From contig JBAZKV010000002.1 of NCBI GenBank assembly GCA_041650635.1, forward strand, positions 47,912 to 111,911: DNA of 64,000 nucleotides. Reading direction: 5' to 3'. The position numbers and the translations under genes are program-made. Source of the DNA: Candidatus Margulisiibacteriota bacterium (GTDB taxonomy: Bacteria > Margulisbacteria > WOR-1 > JAKLHX01 > JBAZKV01). The notes below the pieces were generated by a model. The model was not told the origin of the DNA and did not search any database. It saw only the letters and a list, made by a program, of their open reading frames with translations. Below, piece after piece: positions 8,926 to 18,031 of the stretch; within the stretch, counting starts at the first letter, position 1; each line of letters opens with the position of its first letter.

Positions 8926-10187
8926 ACCAGGAAAAGCTAGACATAGTTATAACGTCCAACAGCCCGGGGGAGTTATACTCCTTTGTTCGGCCCTGCGTAA
9001 AAAGCATCAAAGCACTGCTTCCCTCAGCCAGGATAATCCTTGTCATAATGCCCTGTCAGTATGCCAGCGGCAGGGAAATAGAGGTGGCAAGAAGTTTTGA
9101 GGGAGTCTACGAGATCATTTTCCCTGAAGAGTTCAGGGCTTGGATGTTCAAGAACAAGCCCCCCAAAGGCATTACTTTTGCACAAAAAGGAGTACTGTTA
9201 TATCTGGGAGGGGATCTGTTCCAGGCGGGACTGCTTGCAAAAAGACTCGGCTACAGGGCCGCTGCCTACATCAACGACAGGTTCGGCTGGAACAAGCTCT
9301 TTTCCAGATTTTTTGTCGCCGATGACAGGATGGCTGCAAAAGCCGCAAGAAAAAGGATATCAAAAAGCAAAGTAAGAGTGGTCGGAGATCTGATGGCGGA
9401 CGGGCAAAGAGAAGAGGTCTCAAAAGAAAAATGGGGGCTTGATCCAAACAGGCCGGTCGTAACTTTTATGCCGGGCAGCCGGAGCGCGCACGCAAAGCAT
9501 ATGGCGCCGTTCTTTGTAAGGACGGCGGAATTGATGAAAGAAAAATGCGAAGCGCAGTTCGTCCTGGGACTATCCCCCTATATCAACCTTGCCTCTCTGG
9601 AAAAACACCTTAAGACAGTACCTGACAGCATGATAAAAGAAGGTCTGGGCTCTTCAGCCAGGCTCTCAGTCGAGAACGGTCAAAACTACCTCATTTCTCA
9701 AGCCGGGTCCAGGCTGCTGATAATGGACCGGGCCCCTTATGAGGCTATGGGAGTTAGCGATCTTATCCTGACCATTCCGGGGACCAACACAGCGGAGGCC
9801 GCCTCGATGGGCAGGCCTATGCTGGTACTGCTTCCGCTTAACAAAACCGAGGTGTTGATCTTTGACGGCCTGGTCGGAATTGCCGGGAACCTGCCTTTCG
9901 TAGGAGGAGGAATAAAAAAACTGACCGCCTATGTGCTCAACAGGCTTGTCAAATACACCGCCCTGCCAAATATCAAGGCGGGGAGTTTTGTGGTGCCGGA
10001 ATTAAGGGGCAGATTGACCCCCGCACAAACAGCCGATAAAGCGCTCGGACTGCTTCAAGACAAAGCGCTTCTGGAGAGGACCTCAACAGCGCTGAGGGCC
10101 GTCATGGGAAAACCGGGGGCTTCAAAAAGAATAGCCGAGGAAGTCTCCCATATGCTGAATATGTCCGGCGGTCCAAATTTGTTATAA
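8922..10187 (+). CDS. LpxB-like glycosyltransferase (GT19-related), copy 1
   Basis: I chose ATG 8922, which overlaps the upstream stop as ATGA; the open frame reaches back to 8835 but inside the ferredoxin domain. The 421-residue product has a GT-B layout: ITSNSPGELYSFVRP at the N-terminus, FMPGSRSAHAKHMAPFF at mid-length, and LILTIPGTNTAEAASMGRPMLVLLPL as a C-terminal donor-binding region like that of lipid-A-disaccharide synthase. The LpxB family joins UDP-diacylglucosamine and lipid X. This is a divergent member and may make another glycolipid. It lies immediately before msbA. Confidence 0.7.
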   Translation: MNQEKLDIVITSNSPGELYSFVRPCVKSIKALLPSARIILVIMPCQYASGREIEVARSFEGVYEIIFPEEFRAWMFKNKPPKGITFAQKGVLLYLGGDLFQAGLLAKRLGYRAAAYINDRFGWNKLFSRFFVADDRMAAKAARKRISKSKVRVVGDLMADGQREEVSKEKWGLDPNRPVVTFMPGSRSAHAKHMAPFFVRTAELMKEKCEAQFVLGLSPYINLASLEKHLKTVPDSMIKEGLGSSARLSVENGQNYLISQAGSRLLIMDRAPYEAMGVSDLILTIPGTNTAEAASMGRPMLVLLPLNKTEVLIFDGLVGIAGNLPFVGGGIKKLTAYVLNRLVKYTALPNIKAGSFVVPELRGRLTPAQTADKALGLLQDKALLERTSTALRAVMGKPGASKRIAEEVSHMLNMSGGPNLL

Positions 10188-10188
10188 T
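10183..10188 (+). promoter_or_regulatory. Extended -10 box of the msbA operon
   Basis: TGtTATAAT overlaps the stop codon of the LpxB-like gene and ends 9 nt before the msbA ATG. There is no Shine-Dalgarno sequence, so a promoter for a near-leaderless msbA-glycan operon transcript seems likely. Confidence 0.55.
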
Positions 10189-10197
10189 GATACGCAT

Positions 10198-11922
10198 ATG
10201 AAACTCTTGGCCCGCCTTCTTTCATATGTCCGGCCGTACACGGGACAGCTGTTCCTTGCCTTTATCTGCATGATCTTCTTTTCCCTTTGCAACATGGCCG
10301 TCATCCCCCTGGTAAGCCAGGTCTCCAAAGCGGTCTCCGACAGGAACTTCCCTTTTTTGAACTCTCTCATAGGCGCAGTGGTCCTTGTATTTTTTGTAAA
10401 GGGCATCTTCCAGTACGGGCAGGCGTATCTGTCCTCTTTTATCGGCCAGAGGGTGGTAACCGACCTGCGGGTCAAGATCTTTGGCCATCTGCAGGACCTG
10501 TCGCTGAGCTTTTACAGCAGGTGGAAGACCGGGGAGGTGATGTCCAGGGTGATAAACGACATCTCCATGATACAGAACGCCATCGTGGTCAGCGCCACCG
10601 AGATCCTGCCGCAGCTTTTGACGCTCGTCGGGGTCCTGAGCTATCTCTTTTATCTTAACTGGCAGCTTACTCTCATGGCCCTGCTGACCGTGCCGGTCTT
10701 TGTGCTTACCATCTCAAAGTTCGGTCAGCAGATGAGGGAGATAGGACGCAACGCCCAGAAGAAGATAGCCGACATTTCTTCCATTCTGCAGGAGACCATC
10801 TCGGGAGCAAGGATCGTCAAATCGTTCACCATGGAAAAGCACGAGGTAAGGCGCTTTGCCCGCGAGAGCGAACACAGCTTTGGCTGGTCCATGAAAGAGG
10901 CCCAGATAGACGCCACTCAAAAACCTCTTATCGCTTTTCTGCAGGTGCTTGCGGTTGTAGCGGTCATCTGGTACGGCTGTTTTCAGGTGGTGGCCGGAAC
11001 AATGGCCTCTCAGGACCTGATAGCGTTTTTTGCCGGCGCCGTCCTTTTGATAGACCCCGTCATTGTCATCTCAAAGATCAATATCACCATGCAGAGAGCT
11101 CTGGCATCTGCCGAAAGAGTATTTGAACTCATAGACATAGTGCCGGAAATAAAAGATGCCAAAAACGCAAAGGACATGGGCAGGATAACGGGAGATGTGG
11201 AGTTCAAGAATGTAAGTTTTTGCTATGATAAAGGGCCCGAAGTGCTCAAGAACATTGATCTGGGCGTCAAAGCGGGCTCCAGCCTTGCGATAGTGGGGCC
11301 TTCCGGTTCCGGTAAGACCAGTTTTGTCAACCTGGTGCTGAGATTCTATGATCCTTTATCTGGCACAGTGATGGTGGACGGGATCGATATAAAGACGGTC
11401 AAACTGGCCTCGCTTCGCGATCAGATGGCCGTGGTCCCTCAGGAAACGCTTCTTTTTACAGCAACGATAAAGGAGAACATAATTTACGGGACGCCCGGCG
11501 CAAAGCTTGAAGCTGTGATCAGCGCGGCAAAGGCGGCCAATGCCCATGATTTTATTATGGCGCTCAAGGACGGCTATGATTCTCATGTGGGGGAAAGAGG
11601 CATGGCCCTTTCGGGAGGGCAAAGGCAGAGGATAGCGATCGCCAGAGCCATACTGCGCGACCCAAGGATCCTTATACTTGACGAAGCGACTTCCTCCCTG
11701 GACACGGAATCCGAGCGCCTTATTCAGGACGCGATGTCCCGCCTTATGAAAGGCAGGACGACTTTCATCATAGCGCACAGGCTATCGACCATACAGAACG
11801 CGGACAGGATCATCGTGCTCAAAGAAGGTTCCGTTATCGAGGACGGCACACACGAAAGCCTGATGGCAGGCGGCGGCTTCTATAAGAACCTCTACGAGTT
11901 GCAGTTCAGCAGTCAACAATGA
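10198..11922 (+). CDS. msbA: MsbA-like lipid flippase ABC transporter
   Basis: This 574-residue half-transporter has six predicted transmembrane helices (residues about 1-310), then an ATPase domain with Walker A GPSGSGKTS, signature LSGGQRQRIAIARA, Walker B ILILDEATSSLD and the switch IAHRLSTI. MsbA-type exporters flip lipid A-core across the inner membrane. Its position between two LpxB-like genes and ahead of glycosyltransferases supports that substrate class. Its stop overlaps the next start (ATGA). General exporters of the same family cannot be fully excluded. Confidence 0.88.
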   Translation: MKLLARLLSYVRPYTGQLFLAFICMIFFSLCNMAVIPLVSQVSKAVSDRNFPFLNSLIGAVVLVFFVKGIFQYGQAYLSSFIGQRVVTDLRVKIFGHLQDLSLSFYSRWKTGEVMSRVINDISMIQNAIVVSATEILPQLLTLVGVLSYLFYLNWQLTLMALLTVPVFVLTISKFGQQMREIGRNAQKKIADISSILQETISGARIVKSFTMEKHEVRRFARESEHSFGWSMKEAQIDATQKPLIAFLQVLAVVAVIWYGCFQVVAGTMASQDLIAFFAGAVLLIDPVIVISKINITMQRALASAERVFELIDIVPEIKDAKNAKDMGRITGDVEFKNVSFCYDKGPEVLKNIDLGVKAGSSLAIVGPSGSGKTSFVNLVLRFYDPLSGTVMVDGIDIKTVKLASLRDQMAVVPQETLLFTATIKENIIYGTPGAKLEAVISAAKAANAHDFIMALKDGYDSHVGERGMALSGGQRQRIAIARAILRDPRILILDEATSSLDTESERLIQDAMSRLMKGRTTFIIAHRLSTIQNADRIIVLKEGSVIEDGTHESLMAGGGFYKNLYELQFSSQQ

Positions 11923-13058
11923 AAATACTATTTCTTTCCAACGGGCACGGCGAGGACCTTATAGCCGCAAGGCTGATAAAGGAAATGCCGCAGCAAGAGA
12001 TCGCGGCGCTGCCTATAGTGGGCGCGGGGCTTCCCTACGAAGAACTGGGGATCCGCATACTTGGCCCAAGAAAATCCCTGCCAAGCGGAGGTTTTATTTA
12101 CCAGAGTTTTTCAAATATGATCAGGGATATAGCTTCAGGACTTGGCAAGAACACTCTGGACCAGATACGCGTCCTTAGGCAGCAGAAGGCGGAATTTGAC
12201 CTTGCGGTCTGCGTTGGGGATATCGTTCCCGTCATCGGAGCGCTGTTTTCCGGTCTTTCCTTTACGTTCATGGGCAGCGCCAAATCCGATCATTATGATT
12301 ACAGCTATACTCCCTGGGAAAAATTCATTCTAAAGAGATACTGTCTTATGAGCTACCTTAGAGACCAGAAAACTGCTGATAATTTTGCAAAAGCAGGCAT
12401 AAGGTCCGCTTATCTTGGAAATCCCATGATGGATTGCTTCGAAGTGACAGGTGAGGATTTTGGCCTGGACAAAGAAACCCGCATTGTGGGAATACTGCCG
12501 GGCAGCAGACAGGACGCTAAATTGAACCTCGAAGACATACTGGCCGCGGCAAAAGAATTGGACAAGCTCGCAGAACGACAAAACATCAAGATCGCATATT
12601 TAGTATCAGTTGCCCCAACCCTTGACATGACCGAGCTAAAGACGGCCCTGAGCAGACTTGTCCCAAGCGCAGTCGAGGGAGTTGAAGGACCGGGACTTAA
12701 ACTGATCTGTACACCAAAATTCGGCGATATTCTTAACCGCTCGGACATAATAATAGGCCTTGCCGGCACCGCCAGCGAACAGGCGGCCGGAATGGGAAAG
12801 CCTATTGTGGCTTTTGCCGGAAGAGGCGTTCAATACACGGCTTCCTTTGCCAAAAGGCAGACCCAGCTGCTGGGAGAAGCCCTGTCGGTAGTAAAAAGGG
12901 ACCCTTCTGCGGTAGCCGGCGAGGTATTGTCCATACTGACCGACACAAAGCGTCATCAAAGAATGTCTGAGGTTGGAAGGTCAAGGGTCAGCGGAAGAGG
13001 CTCCAGCAAAAGAATTGCCGAAAGCATACTATCTCTTGCCGGGGCCCGTCCCAAATGA
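11919..13058 (+). CDS. Lipid-A-disaccharide synthase-related protein, copy 2
   Basis: The N-terminus LFLSNGHGEDLIAARLI and the segments VCVGDIVPVIGA, GSAKSDHYDYSYTPWE and LPGSRQDAKLNLED fit the LpxB-related family known from cyanobacteria and Deinococcus; the donor-site region is DIIIGLAGTASEQAAGMG. Length is 379 residues. Around residues 247-257 it contains LVPSAVEGVEG, encoded by a dispersed palindromic element (12657-12691) inserted in frame between two helices. The gene is in the msbA operon with ATGA overlaps on both sides. It probably acts on a membrane glycolipid; substrate unknown. Confidence 0.75.
   Translation: MKILFLSNGHGEDLIAARLIKEMPQQEIAALPIVGAGLPYEELGIRILGPRKSLPSGGFIYQSFSNMIRDIASGLGKNTLDQIRVLRQQKAEFDLAVCVGDIVPVIGALFSGLSFTFMGSAKSDHYDYSYTPWEKFILKRYCLMSYLRDQKTADNFAKAGIRSAYLGNPMMDCFEVTGEDFGLDKETRIVGILPGSRQDAKLNLEDILAAAKELDKLAERQNIKIAYLVSVAPTLDMTELKTALSRLVPSAVEGVEGPGLKLICTPKFGDILNRSDIIIGLAGTASEQAAGMGKPIVAFAGRGVQYTASFAKRQTQLLGEALSVVKRDPSAVAGEVLSILTDTKRHQRMSEVGRSRVSGRGSSKRIAESILSLAGARPK
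12657..12691. repeat. Palindromic element family 1, inside the LpxB-related gene
   Basis: The stretch with TGTCCCAAGCGCAGTCGAGG and GTTGAAGGACC is the same repeat type seen at 25242, 31985, 35341, 43862 and 61553-61690. It adds about 11 codons (LVPSAVEGVEG) without breaking the frame. Confidence 0.75.
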
Positions 13059-14152
13059 GGCTGGCATATGACCTTCTGGACCCGTTGGAATATAGCGGAT
13101 CGGCTCTGATCCTTGCTCTGACAGGCTGCTATCCAAAAGTTCATCAGTCAGTGTTCGTTCAGGGAAGGAAGAACAGAAAAAAGATAGAGACCCTTCCGGG
13201 CGCCTTATTTGAACCGGACAGAGAGGCAAAAAGCGATTTCCCCTGGCTGAGAAAAGAGGCCGGACTTGCCTTCAAACTGGCGGAAGAACGGACAGACATA
13301 CTGCTCTGTCCCGGGCCCCGTCTTACCTTGAGACAACCGTGCAAGACCGCGGTCCTTATACCTGACCTCGACCACATGATCTTTCCGGAGCACGGAATAA
13401 GAGGCTTAGAGAACCGCATCAGATGGTCCATCCAGAAGACCGCCGTAAAAAAATCCAACCGGATCCTCACCTATTCTTCTTTTTGCGCTAACCACATCTC
13501 AAGGCTCCTTGGAGTTGCTCCCTCAAGGATAGCCAAGATACCTGCCGCTGCGGACGGCAAAATGGCCCCTGTTTATGACAGGGACCTGATCGAAAGAACA
13601 AAAAAAGAGAACGGGATCAGCGGAGCGTACCTTATCTTTGCGGGCGGGTCGTCAAAAAAGAAGAATTTGAACGACCTGGCAGAAATACTGAAGCTTTTTC
13701 CCGATCTGCCTCGTCTGGTCGTTTCGGCAGAAGTGGACGAAGAACTAAAACGCCTGCTTGCCGGCGCCAGGCTTATCTTTACCGGCTTTAAGAACAGGAC
13801 AGAGTTGGCCGCCCTGTATTCAGGCGCGATCGCCTATGTGACGGCTTCCAGTTATGAAGGCTTTCCCTGGGGGGCTTTTGAAGCAATGTGCTGCGGAACT
13901 CCTTCGGTCGCGTATGACAATTCCTCTTTCGGGGAAATACTGGGAGGCTCCTGCCTTCTGGCCGAGAATTCATCAAAGTCCTCGCTGGCAGCGGCAATAA
14001 AAAAGATCTGCAGGGACGGGCAACTAAGGCTAAAACTGCAGGCGCTTTCGCTGGAAAGGGCCAGGGCTTTTTCGCCCGAACAAGCCGCCAAAGAGGCGAT
14101 GGAGGTGTTTTCTTCCATCCATAAGGAAAGTTATTTTCCGGATGAAAAATAA
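13055..14152 (+). CDS. GT4-family glycosyltransferase
   Basis: This 365-residue GT-B enzyme carries the hallmark of GT4: YLIFAGGSSKKKNL opening the C-terminal domain and the acidic EX7E-type site in SYEGFPWGAFEAMCCGTPSVAYD. Family members use nucleotide sugars to build envelope polysaccharides. It is the third gene of the msbA cluster, coupled by ATGA upstream and overlapping the next gene by 11 nt. The sugar and acceptor are unknown. Confidence 0.85.
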   Translation: MRLAYDLLDPLEYSGSALILALTGCYPKVHQSVFVQGRKNRKKIETLPGALFEPDREAKSDFPWLRKEAGLAFKLAEERTDILLCPGPRLTLRQPCKTAVLIPDLDHMIFPEHGIRGLENRIRWSIQKTAVKKSNRILTYSSFCANHISRLLGVAPSRIAKIPAAADGKMAPVYDRDLIERTKKENGISGAYLIFAGGSSKKKNLNDLAEILKLFPDLPRLVVSAEVDEELKRLLAGARLIFTGFKNRTELAALYSGAIAYVTASSYEGFPWGAFEAMCCGTPSVAYDNSSFGEILGGSCLLAENSSKSSLAAAIKKICRDGQLRLKLQALSLERARAFSPEQAAKEAMEVFSSIHKESYFPDEK

Positions 14153-15233
14153 GACGAACATAAAAGCTCTGATAGAAGGGTCTTCTCTGCTGGAAAAAAG
14201 CTCTGAAGCCGGGCAGTATACTAAAAATCTGATCGAGGGTCTGGGCTTTCTTGAAAAAAAAGATCTTTTCTATGTCCGCTATCCGCTATCCTGCCTCTTC
14301 AGGAAAAGCCTGCTCAAGCTGAAACAGCATAACATTAAGCCCAAAAGAACATTTTTGCCGGGGGGCCTTGATCTCTATCACGACGCCTCGATGTCCTTTG
14401 CCATGAACAGCACTAAACCAATAAAGCGCATCTCCACCCTGAGAGGCTTGACGGTTCTATCCTCGGAAGGCCTGACAGATGAACATTTAAGAAGCATAAA
14501 GCGCGCACATCTAATGGCGTTGCTCCCACTTCAAGACGCTGTAATAGTAAGTTCAGAAAGAGACAGGCAGATCCTCCAGCAGGAATTCAACGAGCCCCAT
14601 TCAAAGATAAGGCTGATCGAACAGGGGATCGAGCCTTATTTTGCTCCGGCTAATTCCTACGAGATCTCGCTCATCAAGGCCAGGTATTCTATCGCCGGAA
14701 GATACATCCTGTTTTGCGGCGACCTTGACGAAAAGAACAACATAAAGAGGCTGCTGGAAGCCTACAGCGCTCTAAAATATGAGTCCCCTCCCCTGCTGGT
14801 CCTTGCGGGAGAGACGGGCTATCTTATGGAAAGCCTTTCACGGTCGCTATCATTGCTGGGGATCGAAAGAACGGTAAAACAGCTTAAACAGGTCAAAAGA
14901 AAAGAACTGCCGGCGCTGCTTTCCGGAGCCGACTTTCTTGTCTGCCCGGCCGTTGATGCCGGTTTTGCCCTGCCTGTGCTGGAGGCCCTTTCCTGCGGCT
15001 GCCCGGTCGTTGCATCACGGGACACTGCCGCAGAAGAAACGGCGCTGGACTGCTGTGTGTCTGTGCCGGCAAACGACCCTGAAAAGCTTGCAGATGCCAT
15101 CCGGGCCCTTATGTCGGATGAAAAATTGAGGACCTCTCTTTCCCAAAAAGGGCTTTTGCGCGCAAAAGAGTTCTCTGTCACAAAAATGGCGTCAAAAACC
15201 TTACAATTGTACAGGGAGGTCTTAGAAAGGTGA
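14142..15233 (+). CDS. GT4-family glycosyltransferase
   Basis: The 363-residue product has a short N-terminal domain with LYHDASMSFAMN, the IRLIEQGIEPYFAP hinge, YILFCGDLDEKNNIKRLLEAY and the donor-site ADAGFALPVLEALSCGCPVVASR-like segment near residues 268-290 (written VDAGFALPVLEALSCGCPVV). This is the pattern of GT4 mannosyl/glucosyltransferases. It overlaps the flanking genes (11 nt upstream, GTGA downstream). Substrate unknown. Confidence 0.85.
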   Translation: MKNKTNIKALIEGSSLLEKSSEAGQYTKNLIEGLGFLEKKDLFYVRYPLSCLFRKSLLKLKQHNIKPKRTFLPGGLDLYHDASMSFAMNSTKPIKRISTLRGLTVLSSEGLTDEHLRSIKRAHLMALLPLQDAVIVSSERDRQILQQEFNEPHSKIRLIEQGIEPYFAPANSYEISLIKARYSIAGRYILFCGDLDEKNNIKRLLEAYSALKYESPPLLVLAGETGYLMESLSRSLSLLGIERTVKQLKQVKRKELPALLSGADFLVCPAVDAGFALPVLEALSCGCPVVASRDTAAEETALDCCVSVPANDPEKLADAIRALMSDEKLRTSLSQKGLLRAKEFSVTKMASKTLQLYREVLER

Positions 15234-16417
15234 AACTGCTGATACTTGCCAGGATGACATCGGCTTTTTCCGGCAACACCGTTAATGTAAAACCAATAGG
15301 CGGCAGCGAATCCGCCCTTTTTTATCTCTGCAGGGAACTGGCGGCGCTTGGGCACGAAATAGAGATCTTTAACAACTGCGGCAAAGAAGCAGGCATTTAC
15401 GAAGGGGTAAGATACGAACAGTTCACCACGCTTGCGGACCTTGTTAGACGCTCAAAAGAGAAGGAATACGATATCTTCATTTCCTTCCGCGATCTTCCGG
15501 CCTTCCTTTTCCCTATAAAAGCAAAAAAGAGGATCTGGTGGGGACATGATGATTTTTCCAATGTCTGGAATTACAGCGACCTTCGCGCTCCTTTGGGAAA
15601 AGCCTTCCTTAAGTTGGCCGGTTTTTTGACGGACCGCTTCTGCGACAGGCTGTTCGTTGTAAGCAAGTGGCTGGAACAGCTCTGCACGGACCTTCTGGGA
15701 CTTGACGACAGCAAGATCTATGTCACAAAGAACGGGGTATATTTGCCATACTTTAACAACCCCGAACCTGAAGGTTCGGCTCCAATTATTCCCGGAGCCG
15801 ACTCTTTAGAGTCGGGACGGGATCCAAACCGTTTAGTCTACACCTCCGTCCCCGCAAGGGGGCTCGATATCCTTCTTGACATTTTTCCGAGGATAAGGAA
15901 AAGCGTTCCCGAAGCCACCCTGCATGTCTACTGCGGCTGGGACCTTGGAATGCTAAAAGAAGAGGATAAGAAACTGGCTCAGACACTGTATGACAGGACA
16001 AACCAGCCGGGAGTCGTTAGGGAAGGAACAAAGAAGCACTCGGACCTTGCAAAGGACCTGCTCAAGTCATCATTGATGTTATACCCCAGCCATCCCGTAC
16101 CCCGAGCGGGTTTCTTTGCGGAAACTTCATGCATTGCCGCGCTTGAGGCACAAGCCGCGCTCTGCCCGGTGATCGCTTCAAAAAGAGGCGCGCTTGCCGA
16201 AAGCATTGTTGATAAGAGGACCGGCCTTCTTATCGAGGGCGATCCTTACAGTGCGGCTTTCAAAGACAGGTTCGTCGCCGAGACGGTTGAATTGCTCAAG
16301 GACCCCGAAAGACTATCCGGAATGAGGGTATCAGCAAAAGAGTATATCCGCGACAATTATTCCTGGGAGCTTATTGCAAAAGAATGGACACTGGAGTTTG
16401 AAAGGATGCTTAAGTGA
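15230..16417 (+). CDS. GT4-family glycosyltransferase with an in-frame palindromic insertion
   Basis: This 395-residue enzyme starts at GTG 15230, overlapping the previous stop, with AAAGG just before. It has GGSESALFYLCRELAALGHE (N-terminal Gly-rich loop of GT4), IYVTKNGVYLPYF, LVYTSVPARGLDILLDIFP and ETSCIAALEAQAALCPVIASK at the donor site. Residues about 180-198 (EPEGSAPIIPGADSLESGRD) come from a palindromic repeat inserted at the linker between the two Rossmann halves, where extra length is tolerated. It is part of the msbA cluster and is coupled to the epimerase by GTGA. Confidence 0.85.
   Translation: MKLLILARMTSAFSGNTVNVKPIGGSESALFYLCRELAALGHEIEIFNNCGKEAGIYEGVRYEQFTTLADLVRRSKEKEYDIFISFRDLPAFLFPIKAKKRIWWGHDDFSNVWNYSDLRAPLGKAFLKLAGFLTDRFCDRLFVVSKWLEQLCTDLLGLDDSKIYVTKNGVYLPYFNNPEPEGSAPIIPGADSLESGRDPNRLVYTSVPARGLDILLDIFPRIRKSVPEATLHVYCGWDLGMLKEEDKKLAQTLYDRTNQPGVVREGTKKHSDLAKDLLKSSLMLYPSHPVPRAGFFAETSCIAALEAQAALCPVIASKRGALAESIVDKRTGLLIEGDPYSAAFKDRFVAETVELLKDPERLSGMRVSAKEYIRDNYSWELIAKEWTLEFERMLK
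15762..15822. repeat. Palindromic element family 2, inside a GT4 gene
   Basis: Three nested hairpins are visible: CCGAACCT with AGGTTCGG, GGCTCC with GGAGCC, and CCGACTCT with AGAGTCGG. The last two recur in the same order at 45311-45356. Confidence 0.75.
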
Positions 16418-17328
16418 AAAAAAAGCTGTTCGCCACCGGCATGGGGGGATGCGTGGGGCACTACCTTTTTGACGAATTTGCCAAAAGGGGCGACCTTGAC
16501 CTGACTTTTCTGCTGCGAAGCCCTCAAAAGGTCAAATACAGCCTCAACGGCATAGATGTGATACAAGACGACCTTAAGAACATAGAAAAATACGCTTCCA
16601 AACTAAAAGAAGCCGACCTTGTCGTTCACCTTCTTGCCGACTGGGGCACAGAGCTGGGCAATTACGATCAGACAAAAGCGCTTTTAGGATATCTTGATCC
16701 CTCAAAGGTTAAAAAGATAATATATTTTTCGACAGCCAGCATCCTGGGCCGGGACAACAGGCCGGACAAGGAGGCTCTTTTATGCGGCACGCCATACATA
16801 AGAGGCAAGTATAAGATGCACGAAGAGCTTAGTTGTTCTCCGCTCAGAGAAAAGATCATCACTCTATATCCTACCTGGGTGCTCGGAGGGGACCATTTAC
16901 ACCCCTATTCACACGCTTATCTTGCTCTTAGGAACTCCATGACTTGGCTAAAACTGCTGTCCTTTTTTGACCTTGACCTTAGGTTCCACTTTATCCACGC
17001 AAAAGATATAGCCGGGGTAACACAACATCTTCTGTTCAACGAGACCGGAGAAAATGAGTTCGTCCTGGGAACAAAAGAAATCACCGTCGGAAAGCTTTTG
17101 GAAGGCTTTGCCGCCGCCTCAGGGTTCAGGCCTCCGTTTCGGATAAAGCTGGGATCAGGAATTGCAAAAGTACTAGACGCTGTCTTTGGCGGCAGGCTTG
17201 CCCCCTGGGACAGGCACTGCTTAAAGACCTATCATCAGAATTACCGGACAGTGGAGCCCTCATCCTTTGGCCTTGAGACCTCATTCCCGTCCATAGAGAG
17301 CATAGTTAAAGACCTGCTGAAAAGTTAG
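16414..17328 (+). CDS. NAD-dependent epimerase/dehydratase family protein
   Basis: This 304-residue short-chain (extended SDR) protein starts at GTG 16414 inside the previous stop (GTGA). It has the nucleotide loop TGMGGCVGHYLF, IYFSTASILG near residue 108 (catalytic Ser region) and YIRGKYKMHEEL with YxxxK. These enzymes modify nucleotide sugars. As last gene of the msbA operon it probably supplies a precursor for the glycosyltransferases. It converges with the RmlC-like gene with a 12-nt gap and no terminator. Confidence 0.85.
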   Translation: MKKKLFATGMGGCVGHYLFDEFAKRGDLDLTFLLRSPQKVKYSLNGIDVIQDDLKNIEKYASKLKEADLVVHLLADWGTELGNYDQTKALLGYLDPSKVKKIIYFSTASILGRDNRPDKEALLCGTPYIRGKYKMHEELSCSPLREKIITLYPTWVLGGDHLHPYSHAYLALRNSMTWLKLLSFFDLDLRFHFIHAKDIAGVTQHLLFNETGENEFVLGTKEITVGKLLEGFAAASGFRPPFRIKLGSGIAKVLDAVFGGRLAPWDRHCLKTYHQNYRTVEPSSFGLETSFPSIESIVKDLLKS

Positions 17329-17340
17329 TGCTGCCGCCGA

Positions 17341-17976
17341 TCAGATCTTCTTTATCTCAAAATTCCTGCTGTCGGGGTTGTTGAGCCAGGAGGAGATAGT
17401 GTGCCCGTTCTTATCTTTTTCCGTTACAAGAGCAGTTCTTGCCGCGGTATCAAAGACCTCTTTAAGGGCGGGATCGCACAAAGACCAGTCAATGTCCGGG
17501 GCAAACGGCGAGATCCCCGCTTCACAGCCCGGGCTCCAGGTCCCGGAACATTGATATTCTATCTGAGAGTCTTCGGGAAATACATTCCCGTGGGCAAACC
17601 CTACAGGGACCCAGATCCATTCTGCGCAGGGATCCTCCGGTTGAGAAGGTATGTCATAGGCTATTATCTTGCCGAAAGTCTTTGACGCCTTCCTGATGTC
17701 CAAAACCAGATCTATCATCCTGCCCCTTACGGTGCGCACCAGTTTTCCCATGTACGGATTCCACTGGAAGTGGAGCCCTCTTATAGTGTTCTTGCGGGAA
17801 AAGCTCTCATTGGCCTGCAAAAACTGCACATCCTTAAAAAAGCTCAGTTTTGGATCGTTCTTAATATCATTTGCATTAAAGATCTCGGCAAAATAACCGC
17901 GGTGATCTGTAAAACGCGCGAATTTGATCACCTTTACATCTTCTATTGCCAGGCTTTTGACTTCAAGTATCTTCAT
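17341..17976 (-). CDS. RmlC-like dTDP-4-keto-6-deoxyhexose epimerase
   Basis: The protein has 211 residues and a cupin fold: FTDHRGYFAEIFNAND, the RmlC hallmark KNTIRGLHFQWNPYMGKLVR with the catalytic His, and VPVGFAHGNVF. The strand that normally ends in the catalytic Tyr (YKxxxxYxP) reads YQCSGTWSPG, so Trp occupies that place. It may therefore be a monofunctional epimerase or a ketoisomerase relative, not a true 3,5-epimerase. It probably supplies a deoxysugar to nearby glycosyltransferases. It is divergent from the GT2 pair. Confidence 0.75.
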   Translation of the reverse strand: MKILEVKSLAIEDVKVIKFARFTDHRGYFAEIFNANDIKNDPKLSFFKDVQFLQANESFSRKNTIRGLHFQWNPYMGKLVRTVRGRMIDLVLDIRKASKTFGKIIAYDIPSQPEDPCAEWIWVPVGFAHGNVFPEDSQIEYQCSGTWSPGCEAGISPFAPDIDWSLCDPALKEVFDTAARTALVTEKDKNGHTISSWLNNPDSRNFEIKKI

Positions 17977-18031
17977 AATGACCCTGTTTTAGGGCTCCGT
18001 GCTATAATTATACCATTACTGGATCTTCCAA

